DNA from: Galdieria yellowstonensis | Lineage: Eukaryota; Rhodophyta; Bangiophyceae; Galdieriales; Galdieriaceae | Assembly: GCA_026122205.1 (NCBI GenBank) | Contig: JANCYU010000025.1 | Coordinates: forward strand, 62,001-126,000 | DNA: 64,000 bases | Direction of reading: 5' to 3' | In this document: piece by piece, positions 23,156 to 33,252 of the stretch | How the letters are laid out: the number at the start of each line of letters is the position of its first letter | How positions within the stretch are numbered: the stretch's first letter is position 1 | Made by a program: the position numbers and the translations under genes | The notes under the pieces: model-generated | The model's database searches: none | What the model saw: only the letters and a program-made list of their open reading frames with translations | What the model was told of the DNA's origin: nothing

Positions 23156-24817
23156 CCTCGCTTGTTGCCGCTATTTCAATTCGTATGGTTTAGAAAAACA
23201 TAATCTTGGTGTCTGCAACGAAGGCTAGGAAGAATGACTAGCGCGATAGAGTTGGTAGTAGTTATGCGCGCAAAAAAAACACCCAACAAAAAAATGCTAC
23301 TCGCTTTTGCAACCCTCCAAGTCATTTTTCCTTGTCGTGTTTTTGTGGATCGATTCGGACAAGAAAAAAATGATGCAAATGCATTGGCTTGGGGAAAAAA
23401 ATGCTCGTTCGGCTTGGCTCACCGAGAATGCCGAAAAATCTCTGGGAGAGGAATTTCATCGGGACTATGCATCGTTCTGTCAAACAAGGCAAGCGCAATT
23501 TAAAGAGGCCTTCAAAATATAAAGATCCCAAATTGCTTTGCTCGTTTCTGATAATACTCTCAAAGAAGAAAACAATGTCAACGAAAAAAGTATAAACAAA
23601 CGAACAAGACACACTAAAGCATTACAAGAATCCTCAGTTCATCAAAAAAAGATGAGAACAAAACGACTTGATTAGAAAGGATGCATATTCATTCAAAAGC
23701 ACGAGAACGAAGAGGATCCAAAATGTCGGGAAATTCGTGAAGTGGTTTCGAAAATTTGCAATTCGATTAATCCAGTCATTCTAATTTCCAGCCGAGAAAG
23801 TAAGCACTGCGTGACTTAATAAACTCTAGAGGCAATTAAAGACTAACCGGAAAAAACTACGTCGATTTTGGACCGCATTAATTTTACATTCGAGTAGATT
23901 GAAAGCTGGTATTAATTATAATCTTGCAATCACATGCATTAATTATGACCAAAAAGTTTGTAAATGCAATTTGAATTATTTTAAGTTGATATATACATAC
24001 AGATTACGGAACCAGCCGTCAGAAAATTGAAACCAATTTTTGTGATAGGAAATAAACTCTCAGTGCAGTTTTGTTAAATTAAATCATTCCAGTACTTCAT
24101 ATAACGTTACTCGGTAGCATTTATGCTGGTTGCTCTCAATAGAACGTGAATTGAAAATTATCCAGAATGAATTAATTTTTTGACACATTTAAATACGCTT
24201 TCTTCTAATCATTGTTTTTCTTGTCGCGGTGAGGTTTGAGTAGAAAAGGTGCAATATTAAATTATTTTTTGACAGAAGTGCTTCTTCTTTCCTGTTGTTT
24301 AATTAATTAACCTTTATGCTTTATTGCTCTTGTGCATTTTTTGCGCCTTCACCTTCTTTTCTATTAGACGATGATTGTGAAATTTTGCATAAAATTTCTA
24401 GCCATTGCACTCTGAACAATGAGTCGCCTGCTTTTCTTTTTTTAAAAGCGTTGTGGGTTGATTAGTGTTAGAATTTAACCTTTTTTGAGGCTGCATTTGT
24501 GTTTTTTAATTTATGGATCAAGTTGTTTATGGGTTTGTTTCGCAACAGTTTAAATTTTGTTGTGGACCTTTGAAGACTCCATCGTTATAGGAGTATTGCG
24601 ATTGCTGGTTTTTTCCGTTTCTGGAATTTGGCAAGGCATAGTTGGAAATTTAGAAAAGTTGATTCTAACGCATCATAGCAATGTCTTTGGAAAAATTCAA
24701 CGACGGAATGACGAATGCTGTTTATCCAAATGGCCCAATTTTGTCCCTGAAAATTATGCCTGGAAGGGGATGTGGAAATTGGACGTGAACCTCCGATAGA
24801 AGCCGATATTTCAACAT
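23156..24817. other. Long A+T-rich spacer, largely non-coding
   Basis: About 1.66 kb, the longest gap in the window. The first 370 bases hold overlapping short frames; one ending at 23521 (EKSLGEEFHRDYASFCQTRQ, ATG near 23371) is protein-like but matches nothing I know. From about 23640 to 24560 the DNA is strongly A+T-rich with repeated ATTAAT/TTAATT motifs and no credible frame. No tRNA cloverleaf or clear snRNA was found. The 3' part is upstream of the bestrophin-like gene. Confidence 0.55.
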
Positions 24818-25888
24818 ATGTATATAGGCTTTTATTCCTCATTTTCCAACTTGCCTAGCTCTCGTATAATTTCTTCTAGTCGTGATAGATGTAATCGAAA
24901 GTTTTTGCCCTTTCAACGTTTCCGTTCACGTAGCAACTTGAGTTGCACTCTCAAAAGAGCGGAACGCTACACTTCGTCGGATTGGAGTCGTTGCTTGCTA
25001 TCTCTTCCCAAATCTATTATTCTAAGCCGTATTCAAAATCATTTATTTTGGACTTGTTGTGTTTCGTTGGTCATTTCACTACTTCATTACTTTTTGAAGA
25101 TTCCTCCTCTCAGTCCGTTACCTCATACGTTTCTTGGAAGTGCGATGGGACTACTGTTGGTATTTCGGACGAATGCCGCCTATGATCGTTATTGGGAAGC
25201 ACGCAAGTTGTTGGGTGGTTTAGCTGTCGAGTCTCGGGAGATGACTCGCTGTATTCGCACCTATTTCCATGAAGACAAGTATCATCGAACCAGACTTCGA
25301 CTCGTCATGCTTTTAAAACTATTTCTCGTTGCTTTTCAACAACGTGTTACAGGCACGACGGATGTGGTCCCGTTGAGATCCATTATTCGTTCCGATCCAG
25401 AATACAGCGATTCCTCTCACGCGGTAGATATCTTTGCCGACGAGATTGCCCACTCTCCGAATCCTCCTCTTTTTGTTTTGTTTCAATTATCGATGCAATT
25501 CAACGCTGCATTGGGACGTGATGCATTGCAAGTAGTACAACGTGCCAAGTTGGAGTGGCAGATTGGTAGTTTGACACAAGTACTAAGTGGTTGTGAACGA
25601 ATCATCACGACACCTGTACCGTTGGGATATTCGAGGCATACTAGTCGATTTCTTTCTTTGTGGTGTTTTACTTTTCCTTTCCTCGTTGTACATCAGCTCA
25701 AGTTTCTTACCGTACCGGTGACCGCTTTCGTCGGTTGGTCCCTTTTTGCGATTGAAGAGATTGGTCACGTGATAGAAGATCCGTTTTTAGAAGGAAATGA
25801 GAAGCTTCCTGTGAAATCTATTATATCTTCATTACTTGCGGATATTGATTACTTGAACAAGTTGAAAGTATCTCGTCTCGTAGGATAG
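24818..25888 (+). CDS. Bestrophin-like (UPF0187) anion channel
   Basis: Single exon, 356 residues from the ATG at 24818. The family signature GLLLVFRTNAAYDRYWEARKL is present, preceded by two hydrophobic helices (HLFWTCCVSLVISLLHY; HTFLGSAMGLLLVF), and followed by a C-terminal pair around FLSLWCFTFPFLVVHQLKFL and VTAFVGWSLFAIEEIGHVIEDPF. Plant members (VCCN1) are thylakoid chloride channels, and bacterial ones conduct cations. The first about 60 residues are Ser/Arg-rich, consistent with a transit peptide, so plastid location is plausible but not shown. Sixty-four bases separate its stop from the next ATG on the same strand. Confidence 0.87.
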   Translation: MYIGFYSSFSNLPSSRIISSSRDRCNRKFLPFQRFRSRSNLSCTLKRAERYTSSDWSRCLLSLPKSIILSRIQNHLFWTCCVSLVISLLHYFLKIPPLSPLPHTFLGSAMGLLLVFRTNAAYDRYWEARKLLGGLAVESREMTRCIRTYFHEDKYHRTRLRLVMLLKLFLVAFQQRVTGTTDVVPLRSIIRSDPEYSDSSHAVDIFADEIAHSPNPPLFVLFQLSMQFNAALGRDALQVVQRAKLEWQIGSLTQVLSGCERIITTPVPLGYSRHTSRFLSLWCFTFPFLVVHQLKFLTVPVTAFVGWSLFAIEEIGHVIEDPFLEGNEKLPVKSIISSLLADIDYLNKLKVSRLVG

Positions 25889-25952
25889 GAAAGAATGGAT
25901 CCTCCCTCCCTCCACCAACCAAAGAGCAATAAAAATCGTATTCCTTGTTGGG

Positions 25953-27455
25953 ATGCTTGAATTGTTGACGTTGGGAGCTTGTCGTCAAGTAGGCAAAAGT
26001 TGTTTCATATTAAAGACGTTGGAAGGTTTGATTATGTTGGATTGTGGACTTCATCCTTCTTATGATGATCCACAAAGGTATCCCAACTTTGAATTGGTGT
26101 TTTCCAGTGGTCCTTTGCGCGCTGTGTTTATCACGCATTGCCATGCGGACCATATCGGAGCGTTGCCTATTTTAACGGAACGATGGAATTATCGCGGTCC
26201 TATTTATATGTCTGCACCGACGAAAGAACTTGCTTATTTCATATTAGAAGATTGTTTGGGTGCCTGGAGTGATCAAGACCGGGGAGTGGTGCGGGATGAA
26301 GAAGAAGCGCATTCGTATACGCCATGCCAAGTAAAAAGTTGTTTATCCAAAGTACAGTTGATAGAACCTGGAATGGTTATTACGATTGGAAAAAGTGTTC
26401 AAGTGCACAGTTTGATCGCTGGGCACGTACTAGGTGCTTGCATGTTTTTCGTTTCCGCGGTCAACTGTCGCTTCTTGTATACCGGTGACTTTAGTGGTTG
26501 CACGTTTCATTTGATGCCAGCACAAATAGGAGCTATGCCGGGTACCCCAGACGTCATCCTTTGTGAAGCCACGTACGCCACCAGTTTGAAAGATACGAGG
26601 TTGAACAAACAAGCGGAGTTTTTCCAAAGCATCGTGGATTGTTTGTTGGATGGTGGCAAAGTGCTCATTCCTGTGTTTGCAGTGGGTAGGGCACAGGAAT
26701 TGTTGTGGTTACTAGGCAAGTGAAACATGGTTGTATTGTGTTGGAGTGTTTGTTTTGATGGCTAGGTGTGGTGATGGTTTAGAAATGTATTGGAAACGGT
26801 TTCAGTTGCGTTTTCCGATATTCTTTTCGGCCAAAAATGCGGAACGAGTGTTGTATGTGTATACCAAATATGCGGAGGATGGTTGGACGACCAAGGAATG
26901 TAGGGAATTGGAGTGGAACGCGATACGAGTGGTCGATCCTGAAGTGTTGTGCAGTTGGGTGACACAATCGGATGTACCGTTGGTAGCGTTGACGACACCA
27001 GGCACTTTGGCTCGAGGATTATCGTTGCAAATATTTCAGTGGATTGCACCGGAGGAGAAGAATTTGTTGATTATTCCTCATTTTTGTTTGTATGGTACGA
27101 TGGAACAACGAATGTTGGAAAAGAAGAAAGGAGAGGAGGGAGAAGAAGAATCGATTCCAATTCGGTGCAAGGTAAGGAAAAAAAATAGGAAAGAGAGAGA
27201 GAGTGTGTGTATATAGAGAGAGATATGCTAAGGTTGTGTGGAGAGACGATGAATTTGCATTTTGGGTTTCATTGGGATACGAGAGACTTGTTATTATTCT
27301 TTTCCTTTTGGAAGCCAAGTTGTGTCGTGTTGGTTCATGGGGAAGGACAAAAGATGGATTATCTTGCACGAGTGATCAAAGACGAACTAGGAATACAAGA
27401 TTGTTGGGTACCTCAAGAAGAACAATGGCTCACATGTAACTATCCAACCAAATAA
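25953..27455 (+). CDS. INTS11/CPSF73-like metallo-beta-lactamase beta-CASP protein, divergent
   Basis: Exons 25953-26719, 26766-27171 and about 27219-27455 give 469 residues. INTS11 is the RNA endonuclease of Integrator; CPSF73 is the related pre-mRNA 3' cleavage enzyme. Seen: HCHADH at residues 62-67, GHVLGA, YTGDFS, the motif-A Glu in EATYATS, GGKVLIPVFAVGRAQELL and LVHGEGQKMDYL. GPIYMSAPTKE and EATYATS are closer to INTS11 than CPSF73. Odd: at the beta-CASP motif B position, where the family has His (VGHKIL), this protein has GTMEQRML; and SFSAHAD is replaced by HFGFHWD, keeping the metal-binding His. The C-terminal domain is very short. The third-exon acceptor, in a GA/GT-rich intron, is uncertain by a few codons. 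Confidence 0.82.
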
Positions 27456-27573
27456 ATTGCAACCAAAATTCACACAACCTTTCCACCACAAAACAAAAAA
27501 AAATTACACATGCAAGGATAAAAAAAACACCACAACTACTAGTAGTAGGAACAGCATCATAGAGGAAACCAAC

Positions 27574-28804
27574 TTAAAATCGTCTCATGCTGGGTCGATG
27601 AAACATATGTGGAGGGCCTACTTGCACACATTCCGGAGTTACTGGAGAAACTCCATTGGGATAACCATCCAAACAATTCGACGGCTCAAAGTGACTCGAC
27701 CTACGATCACCATGAAGCATAGGATAACCAATGTTTCCCGAATAAAAGTGAGAATAAACTCTTTCAAACCCCGGAGGTGGCTTTTGGGATATATAATGCC
27801 TTCCATGAAACACCAAATTGTATTCGACGGGATTCGCAGCTACGGGTCTCCATAGATATTCGCCTGGAAAAGTATATTTCGCGTCGGTGGTTGTCGAGTA
27901 ATAATCCTGTCCGACTGTTTGATTGCTGTTGTTATTGTTATTAGGTAAGCTACGATGGACAGGGCTGCTGACGACCAAGGGAGCAAAGTTATTCGCAGCT
28001 AATACATGGGAAGCACTGTTACACGCCCAAGCCTCTGCAATCAACATATTCTCTACCAGGAAATACTCTTTTTTATCCACTGCCAAGGAGAAACTCAAAG
28101 CTTCCAAAAGCTCCAACTCCAATAAATTCATCTCACCTAGGGAAACTCCACCTACTTTGGCATAATATGCATTGTTGTAATAAATGTCGTCCAAGTATTT
28201 GGCAGCAAGCATCAAACTGGTGATAAGCAGGCGATGCACGTTTAAGCTAGTCAACAGATAGACGCGCTCCTTTGCTGCCAATCTTTCCAAATAAACTATA
28301 GCAGTTACAAAACAAGAACGCGAACAGAAAGCATATTTAAACATTCGCAACAAATAATCCAACACAGATATGGAAGGCGGTCGAACTGCGTGGAAGATCG
28401 TGGACAACTTTTCCAGCGAGGCATCCTATATCCACCACGAGGGACAATGTCAGTTTGTCGCAAAAAGTCTCTTCTTCTACTCACTTGGTTATTTGCAGCA
28501 ACTCTCTGGTTGATATAGTTGGATACACAAGTAACCAAGGCCTCTTCGCTCTGGAATAGGTGTTTTTGGCCACAATACCCTGCAGGTTGCCCTTCTTCGA
28601 AGCAACAGTCCTCAGAAATACACAAACAGTTTGGAAGGGAAGCATAATGGACCCTCCCTTCATATGCCAATGGGTTGTTGGTTCCATAGGTACTCGACAT
28701 ATTGGGTGCCTAGGAATTCCCGGTCGTTTCATTTTCTTTCTTTCCTACACAAGAACAATACTCACCGCTTGCCAACTATCCCCTGCCCAGTAAGGTGCTG
28801 GCAT
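27574..28804 (-). CDS. PHO80-type (P/U) cyclin
   Basis: Exons 28804-28766, 28709-28485 and 28425-27574 (introns 56 and 59 bp) give 371 residues. The cyclin box begins near VAANNQDASLEKLSTIFHAV and contains PPSISVLDYLLRMFKYAFCS and CFVTAIVYLERL, then LLITSLMLAAKYLDD, the PHO80 hallmark. The C-terminal about 150 residues are Asn/Pro/His-rich and unconserved. In yeast and plants such cyclins pair with PHO85/CDKA-like kinases in phosphate or nutrient signalling; the partner here is unknown. The ATG at 28804 gives a 13-codon first exon (MPAPYWAGDSWQA); a start at 28700 within exon 2 is an alternative. Confidence 0.87.
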
Positions 28805-29131
28805 GTCACTTGCTAGTGAAACAAATTCTCTTAGCTTCCCACGAACCTTTTCAGGAAAAGCAAAAGAGAACCACGAACACTCTCTGTAACAATAGGGCAC
28901 TAAATATAACCCATAAACTTGTTTAACAAAAACAACCACGGTCTACCGGAAGCATAACGTAAACTCTGAAATATTCAGAGTCTACAGGCTGTCGTTTTTC
29001 TCTCTTTCTCTCTCTCTCTTTACAAAGGAACCACCGTATGGCGCCACCACCACCTCCAACAATAATCCAAACGATGGGACGCTCCGCTCTTCCGTCGGCG
29101 GAGTTGTTCTCCCGCTTTCTTTTGCATTCTC
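28805..29131. other. Intergenic spacer between cyclin 5' end and RtcB 3' end
   Basis: About 330 bases. It contains an 8-bp perfect hairpin with a 3-nt loop (28963-28981), a CT-rich run (about 28995-29022) and a GC-rich inverted repeat near 29070. No gene is supported; a 34-codon plus-strand frame starting at 29038 is probably chance. Confidence 0.5.
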
Positions 29132-30688
29132 CTATCCTTTAATGACCGCTATAGGTCGGAGTTTTACACATTTCTTAGAAATACCAACTACATGACAAGT
29201 ATCTACTACTTCTGAAACATCTTTATAACTCTCAGGTGCTTCTTCTGTTACCAATTTGGGACTAGCAACACGAATAGAAATGCCCTTGTTCTTCAAATTA
29301 TTTAAAATATCTTGATAATCCAACTTGCGTCTAGAACTACTCCGAGATTGTGCTCGACCTGCACCATGACAAGTACTTCCAAAAGTTTCTTCCATTCCCT
29401 TTTCCGTCCCTGTTAAGACATAACTACAAGTTCCCATGGTACCTCCTACAAGGACAGGCTGTCCCGTCACTTGATAATCTACAGGTATGAGTGGATGATG
29501 AGGAGGAAAGGCACGAGTGGCACCTTTACGATGCACTAAAAGCTGAACAGGCTTCCCATCCAACCAATGTTCCTCTATTTTGGCAATATTATGGCTCACA
29601 TCATATACCAAATGCATATCGAGGTCATCTGCACTGGCATTCAATACTTTAGAAAAGGCTTGTCTCGCTAAAAATGTCATGGAAGAACGATTTACAAAGG
29701 CAAAATTAGCTGCAGCTGCCATAGCTTCCAAGTAATCCTGACCTGGTTTCGACTGTATTCGAGCACAAGCAAGCTGACGATCGTTCAACTTTAGATGATC
29801 CTTTGCCATAGCTTCTTCCATCAACTGCAAGGCATCGGTTGCTACTTGATGACCCAAACCGCGACTTCCAGAATGAATCATAATACATACTTGACCTTTT
29901 TCTACTAGGCCCATTCTTTTGGCAGCAAATGTATCATATATCTCATCAATAACTTGTATTTCTGCATAGTGATTACCTGCACCAAGCGTTCCCAACTGCG
30001 GTAGTCCTCGTTTCCTTGCCCGACTACTTACTTTGGCGGGATTGGCTTGCATCAAACGTCCATATTCTTCACAATGTTCCTTGTCTTCTGCCCAAGCATA
30101 ACCTTCTCTTAACGACCAATCCATACCATATTGTAGAGCTTCTTCTAGTTCCTTGTTTCCTACCGGTATGACTCCTTTAGAACCTACTCCTACTGGAATA
30201 TAGTCAAACAGAGCTTGTGCAAGTTGTTCCTTTTTGTCTTGTACATCCTTTTCCATCAAGTTGGTTCGCAATAGTCGTACTCCACAGTTGATATCAAAAC
30301 CTACTCCACCTGGAGACACCACTGCTTCAGGGTCGTCCATGCGGAAAGCTGCTACGTTTCCGATAGCAAACCCATAACCAGAGTGAACATCGGGCATGGC
30401 GATGGAGGCTTTTACGATCCCTGGTAAGGAAGCTACGTTGGCTATTTGCTTGACAGCTGGTAAGAATCCACCTGACATTCCACCTTCACAAAAGTTTTCT
30501 AGCTCTGAAAATACAAGTTCTTCCAGTTTCTTATTCACATAGAAGACTCCTGGAACTCTCATATTTTCCACAAATCCTTTTTCTATCTCATACGTGTAAG
30601 GTTTTATGAGACGAAAGTATTTCTTTTCCTCTTGGAACGATCGTTTGGGTTTCATGGCCGTCCACACCAATTCTTCAAAGTGGCGCAT
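29132..30688 (-). CDS. RTCB: RtcB tRNA-splicing ligase (HSPC117)
   Basis: Joins 2',3'-cyclic phosphate to 5'-OH RNA ends during tRNA splicing, using GTP and Mn2+. Single exon, 518 residues. Seen: AMPDVHSGYGFAIG, SPGGVGFDINCGVRLLR (metal Asp/Cys), LGTLGAGNHYAEIQ, IMIHSGSRGLGHQVA, YDVSHNIAK and HGAGRAQSR, the guanylated-His region. Length and order fit archaeal/metazoan RtcB rather than the fungal/plant Trl1 ligase. The preferred start is the ATG at 30688 (MRHFEEL). An upstream in-frame ATG at 30787 would add 33 residues encoded mostly by an (AT)16 microsatellite and is unlikely. Confidence 0.95.
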   Translation of the reverse strand: MRHFEELVWTAMKPKRSFQEEKKYFRLIKPYTYEIEKGFVENMRVPGVFYVNKKLEELVFSELENFCEGGMSGGFLPAVKQIANVASLPGIVKASIAMPDVHSGYGFAIGNVAAFRMDDPEAVVSPGGVGFDINCGVRLLRTNLMEKDVQDKKEQLAQALFDYIPVGVGSKGVIPVGNKELEEALQYGMDWSLREGYAWAEDKEHCEEYGRLMQANPAKVSSRARKRGLPQLGTLGAGNHYAEIQVIDEIYDTFAAKRMGLVEKGQVCIMIHSGSRGLGHQVATDALQLMEEAMAKDHLKLNDRQLACARIQSKPGQDYLEAMAAAANFAFVNRSSMTFLARQAFSKVLNASADDLDMHLVYDVSHNIAKIEEHWLDGKPVQLLVHRKGATRAFPPHHPLIPVDYQVTGQPVLVGGTMGTCSYVLTGTEKGMEETFGSTCHGAGRAQSRSSSRRKLDYQDILNNLKNKGISIRVASPKLVTEEAPESYKDVSEVVDTCHVVGISKKCVKLRPIAVIKG

Positions 30689-30723
30689 TGTCGTCGACTT
30701 GTGTCTCCTCTCTTTGTCTATGA

Positions 30724-30761
<38 letters not shown>

Positions 30762-31083
30762 AGATATAAATATTCCTGGAATGGCATCTATCGATAATCA
30801 TTTCTCAGTGTCTGATGTTGAAAAAGGAATGTTGCCAGTTGGATACTTGAAGAAAACCTTATCTTTTACTTATGAACAAGGTATAGCGAACGCTACGAGT
30901 CCAACTATATGAAAAACGCTCCATTTTGTCTCCAAGGATGATAGTGTCAAAATATGTCTATAGAGACGTTGTGTCTCTAGCGATTGGACTCGAAAGCTCC
31001 TTTCAAAGGACGAACCATATAAAAATCAGCGCAATAGATTACCACGATACAATCATACTTGAAACAACTTCACAAGAATAGAC
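30689..31083. other. Spacer upstream of RtcB with microsatellite and inverted repeats
   Basis: About 395 bases. It contains the (AT)16 tract and a pair of perfect 9-bp inverted arms (30896-30904 and 30984-30992) that enclose an inner 6-bp hairpin (30962-30978). No open frame is convincing. It may be the RtcB promoter and 5' leader or a small structured RNA. Confidence 0.5.
30728..30759. repeat. (AT)16 microsatellite
   Basis: Uninterrupted dinucleotide run about 40 bp upstream of the preferred RtcB ATG. Read in the RtcB frame it would encode alternating Ile-Tyr. Confidence 0.95.
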
Positions 31084-31693
31084 TCAAGATTGCGACTCGT
31101 TCAAGCACTGAGTTGTGTCCAGAGCCATGTTATCTGATACATAGCGGTGTTCTATCCATCGACCTTGCTCGATGCCTGCACCCCTATTCGTCTCCAGAAT
31201 TTCGTCAATTTCATCAACACTTGTTGCTTTCCAGCCTATATATGACTGAATATCATTCGTTCCAAGAACGTATTTTGTTTGTTCTTCAATAGTTTCTTCA
31301 GACCACTGCGTCAACAAGTTTTCCCTAATCTCTTTCCAACTTCCAACAGGATACATACACAGGGCTGACTTCAACTGAGACCACTCATAAGACCCCCAAA
31401 TCTTCTCACCATCCACTGAAAACACTTTATTCTTTTTGTAGATGGCCGGTTTGAAGTAGCTAAGGAAATGAACCACGGTGCGAAATAAAAGGGATTGGAC
31501 AAACTTACTCTTGATTGATGGTACCATCAGGTAAGAGAATTTCCTGAGGACTCAAAAACTTTCTTAGAACCCTACTCCACTCATCTCGTGCGTGTTCATA
31601 GTCAGGAATACAAGTGCCTTTCAAAGTTGCTTTCATAGCGCCAACAACAACGTTTTCCGATTTACGCGGGCTCTCCAAAGATTCAACGAGCAT
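31084..31693 (-). CDS. Small SANT/MYB-like protein, unrecognised
   Basis: Exons 31693-31509 and 31459-31084 (49-bp intron, phase 2) give 186 residues from an ATG. The middle, YEWSQLKSALCMYPVGSWKEI followed by LLTQW and a third helix region DIQSYIGWKAT, has Trp spacing and helix pattern reminiscent of a SANT/MYB repeat, but the match is loose. No signal peptide or membrane segment. A nuclear role is plausible; no named family is claimed. It is encoded downstream of, and on the same strand as, the tandem small genes at 31.9-33.1 kb. Confidence 0.5.
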
Positions 31694-31912
31694 TTCTCAA
31701 AGAATTTGGCAAGCATTGTTGTAGGAGTTGTTTATTTTGCACCGCCACTAAAAAGCTCCATATGAACCATATCAACAGCCACTGACTCTTTCCACTTACT
31801 GCGGTTCTTCTTTACCTAGCAAAGTACGCGTTCCAGACTCTAGGGATATCCATGTTTTGGTATAGAGCTTGTTTCTTGTTGGATAGATAATTATAGCCTG
31901 TCCTCATTCGCA

Positions 31913-32428
31913 TTAAACCTTCACTATAGCACCTGAAATATGCATCTGCATGACTCGGACAACAGTTTGAGTGTCTCGCGCGCTCAACATTATTATTGAA
32001 GCACAAATCACTGAATCATCCTTTTCATACAATCCTGAAAGCTCCAACTGTTCGTTTTGTACCTGATAGTAGAGCTTTCTTAAACGGAAAAAGCAAGCCT
32101 ACAGAAGTGCTTTTTGATAAATGACATAGAATGACTGCTGCTCTACTGCTACTCTTGCCGCTCTTCTATGGTACTTTAGATTGCCACAAAACTATTAGAT
32201 ACTACCACTTACTTACCCATGAATACGGTATATTCCTCCCTTAATTATTTTCTCATTCATGATGTTCTTGATCATTTGAAGGTTGCTCCCAACCAGCTGC
32301 ACGGGGAATGAAACTTCTTGATCGAGGCAACCTTTTATAAGTATAATCACTGCGAAGAAAAATGCACATTTTGGCGCCCAACCACCCAGTCTTTCAATAC
32401 TTGTCTCCTTGTCGCTAGAATAAATCAT
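31913..32428 (-). CDS. Small protein of about 125 residues, weakly profilin-like
   Basis: Proposed exons 32428-32217 and 32078-31913 with an unusually long 138-bp intron; the junction preserves frame and gives 125 residues. The order of segments (FPVQLVGSNLQMIKNIM, then GGIYRIHGKLYYQVQNEQLE, then VICASIIMLSARD and TVVRVMQMHISG) and the length resemble profilin by eye. The N-terminal Trp motif and some glycine positions are missing, so the assignment is speculative. The ATG lies only 11 nt after the stop codon of the upstream same-strand gene, so the two may instead be parts of one spliced gene. Confidence 0.35.
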
Positions 32429-32439
32429 GTCGAATTATT

Positions 32440-33138
32440 TCACTGTGGTGGAAAAACCAGAATTATTTCTACAACAGCACAAGTAATGTCGCATGTATCA
32501 ACTACAAAAGAAGACGACAGCAAATCTTGTGGAACGCAGTGACAAAGAAGACATCTGAAATTTTTCTGGTTGTCTACCGAAATGGGGAAGGATTCGAGTG
32601 GATCTTTTAAAAGTTTATCGAGCAGCTTATGGTTTTCGGAAGCCAAAACTTGTTATCTCTTCTATATCACTGTTACCGCTCCCGAATGAAAAAAGAGGAA
32701 GAGAAAAGGAAAAACCTACAGCAAGAGCAGCAGCGAAATTTTACCTTGATGCCAAGTCATAACAGTAGATGAGTCCCATGTGACCAAAACATGGGACCCT
32801 TGTGGACAAATAAATTCCACACTAGGAGAAAGGAAGACATTTTCTTTTGCTCGCATTGTAATACGCGATGTGTTCGAGATGTCCTTGCAGCTTGCAATGT
32901 CTTGCTGCCCTTGCTGAGCGAATAAAATGAAATCCTTTTATCTGTCCTCGAGTATAGAATAAAAGTGAACCGTTGTAAACTCAGCGTCACTATACGCAGT
33001 GATGAGACGGGCCGCTATTAGAAAACCCCGTTTGGAGCATATCTGCATATTCCGTTCCCCAAAACAAGTGACTGTCGGACGTTGAGTCGGTTTTCCTTTA
33101 TCTCTGCCTTTTGGAGGAATATTGCAGAAATGCTCCAT
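32440..33138 (-). CDS. Unrecognised protein of about 181 residues
   Basis: Proposed exons 33138-32971, 32913-32745 and 32648-32440 (introns 57 and 96 bp) start with ATG and join in frame. Segments such as MRAKENVFLSPSVEFICPQG, VLVTWDSSTVMTWHQ and NFRCLLCHCVPQDLL look like real beta-rich protein, but I do not recognise the family. The first donor (GTTCAC) is weak, so the first junction is uncertain. No signal peptide. It is divergent from the CCT-domain gene, ATGs about 115 bp apart. Confidence 0.4.
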
Positions 33139-33252
33139 ATAGGAAAATTTTCATGGCGGTGCTAGGGAAGTACCGCTGCTGCCCCTATAAGAAGCATCCC
33201 ATCATCCATCTGTGTACCTTCGAGACGCTCTTGCAATCAACAACTGGGCCAG

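Noticed and set aside
23731..23743. A 12-base match to the 3' stem region of U6 snRNA (AAATTCGTGAAG).
   Set aside because: The essential ACAGAGA and catalytic AGC blocks are absent upstream, so it is a chance match.
28963..28981. Perfect 8-bp hairpin resembling a bacterial terminator.
   Set aside because: No T-run follows and the genome is eukaryotic; treated as incidental.
30689..30787. N-terminal extension of RtcB encoded by the AT repeat.
   Set aside because: Absent from the family and encoded by simple sequence; the ATG at 30688 fits better. Kept only as a low-interest observation.
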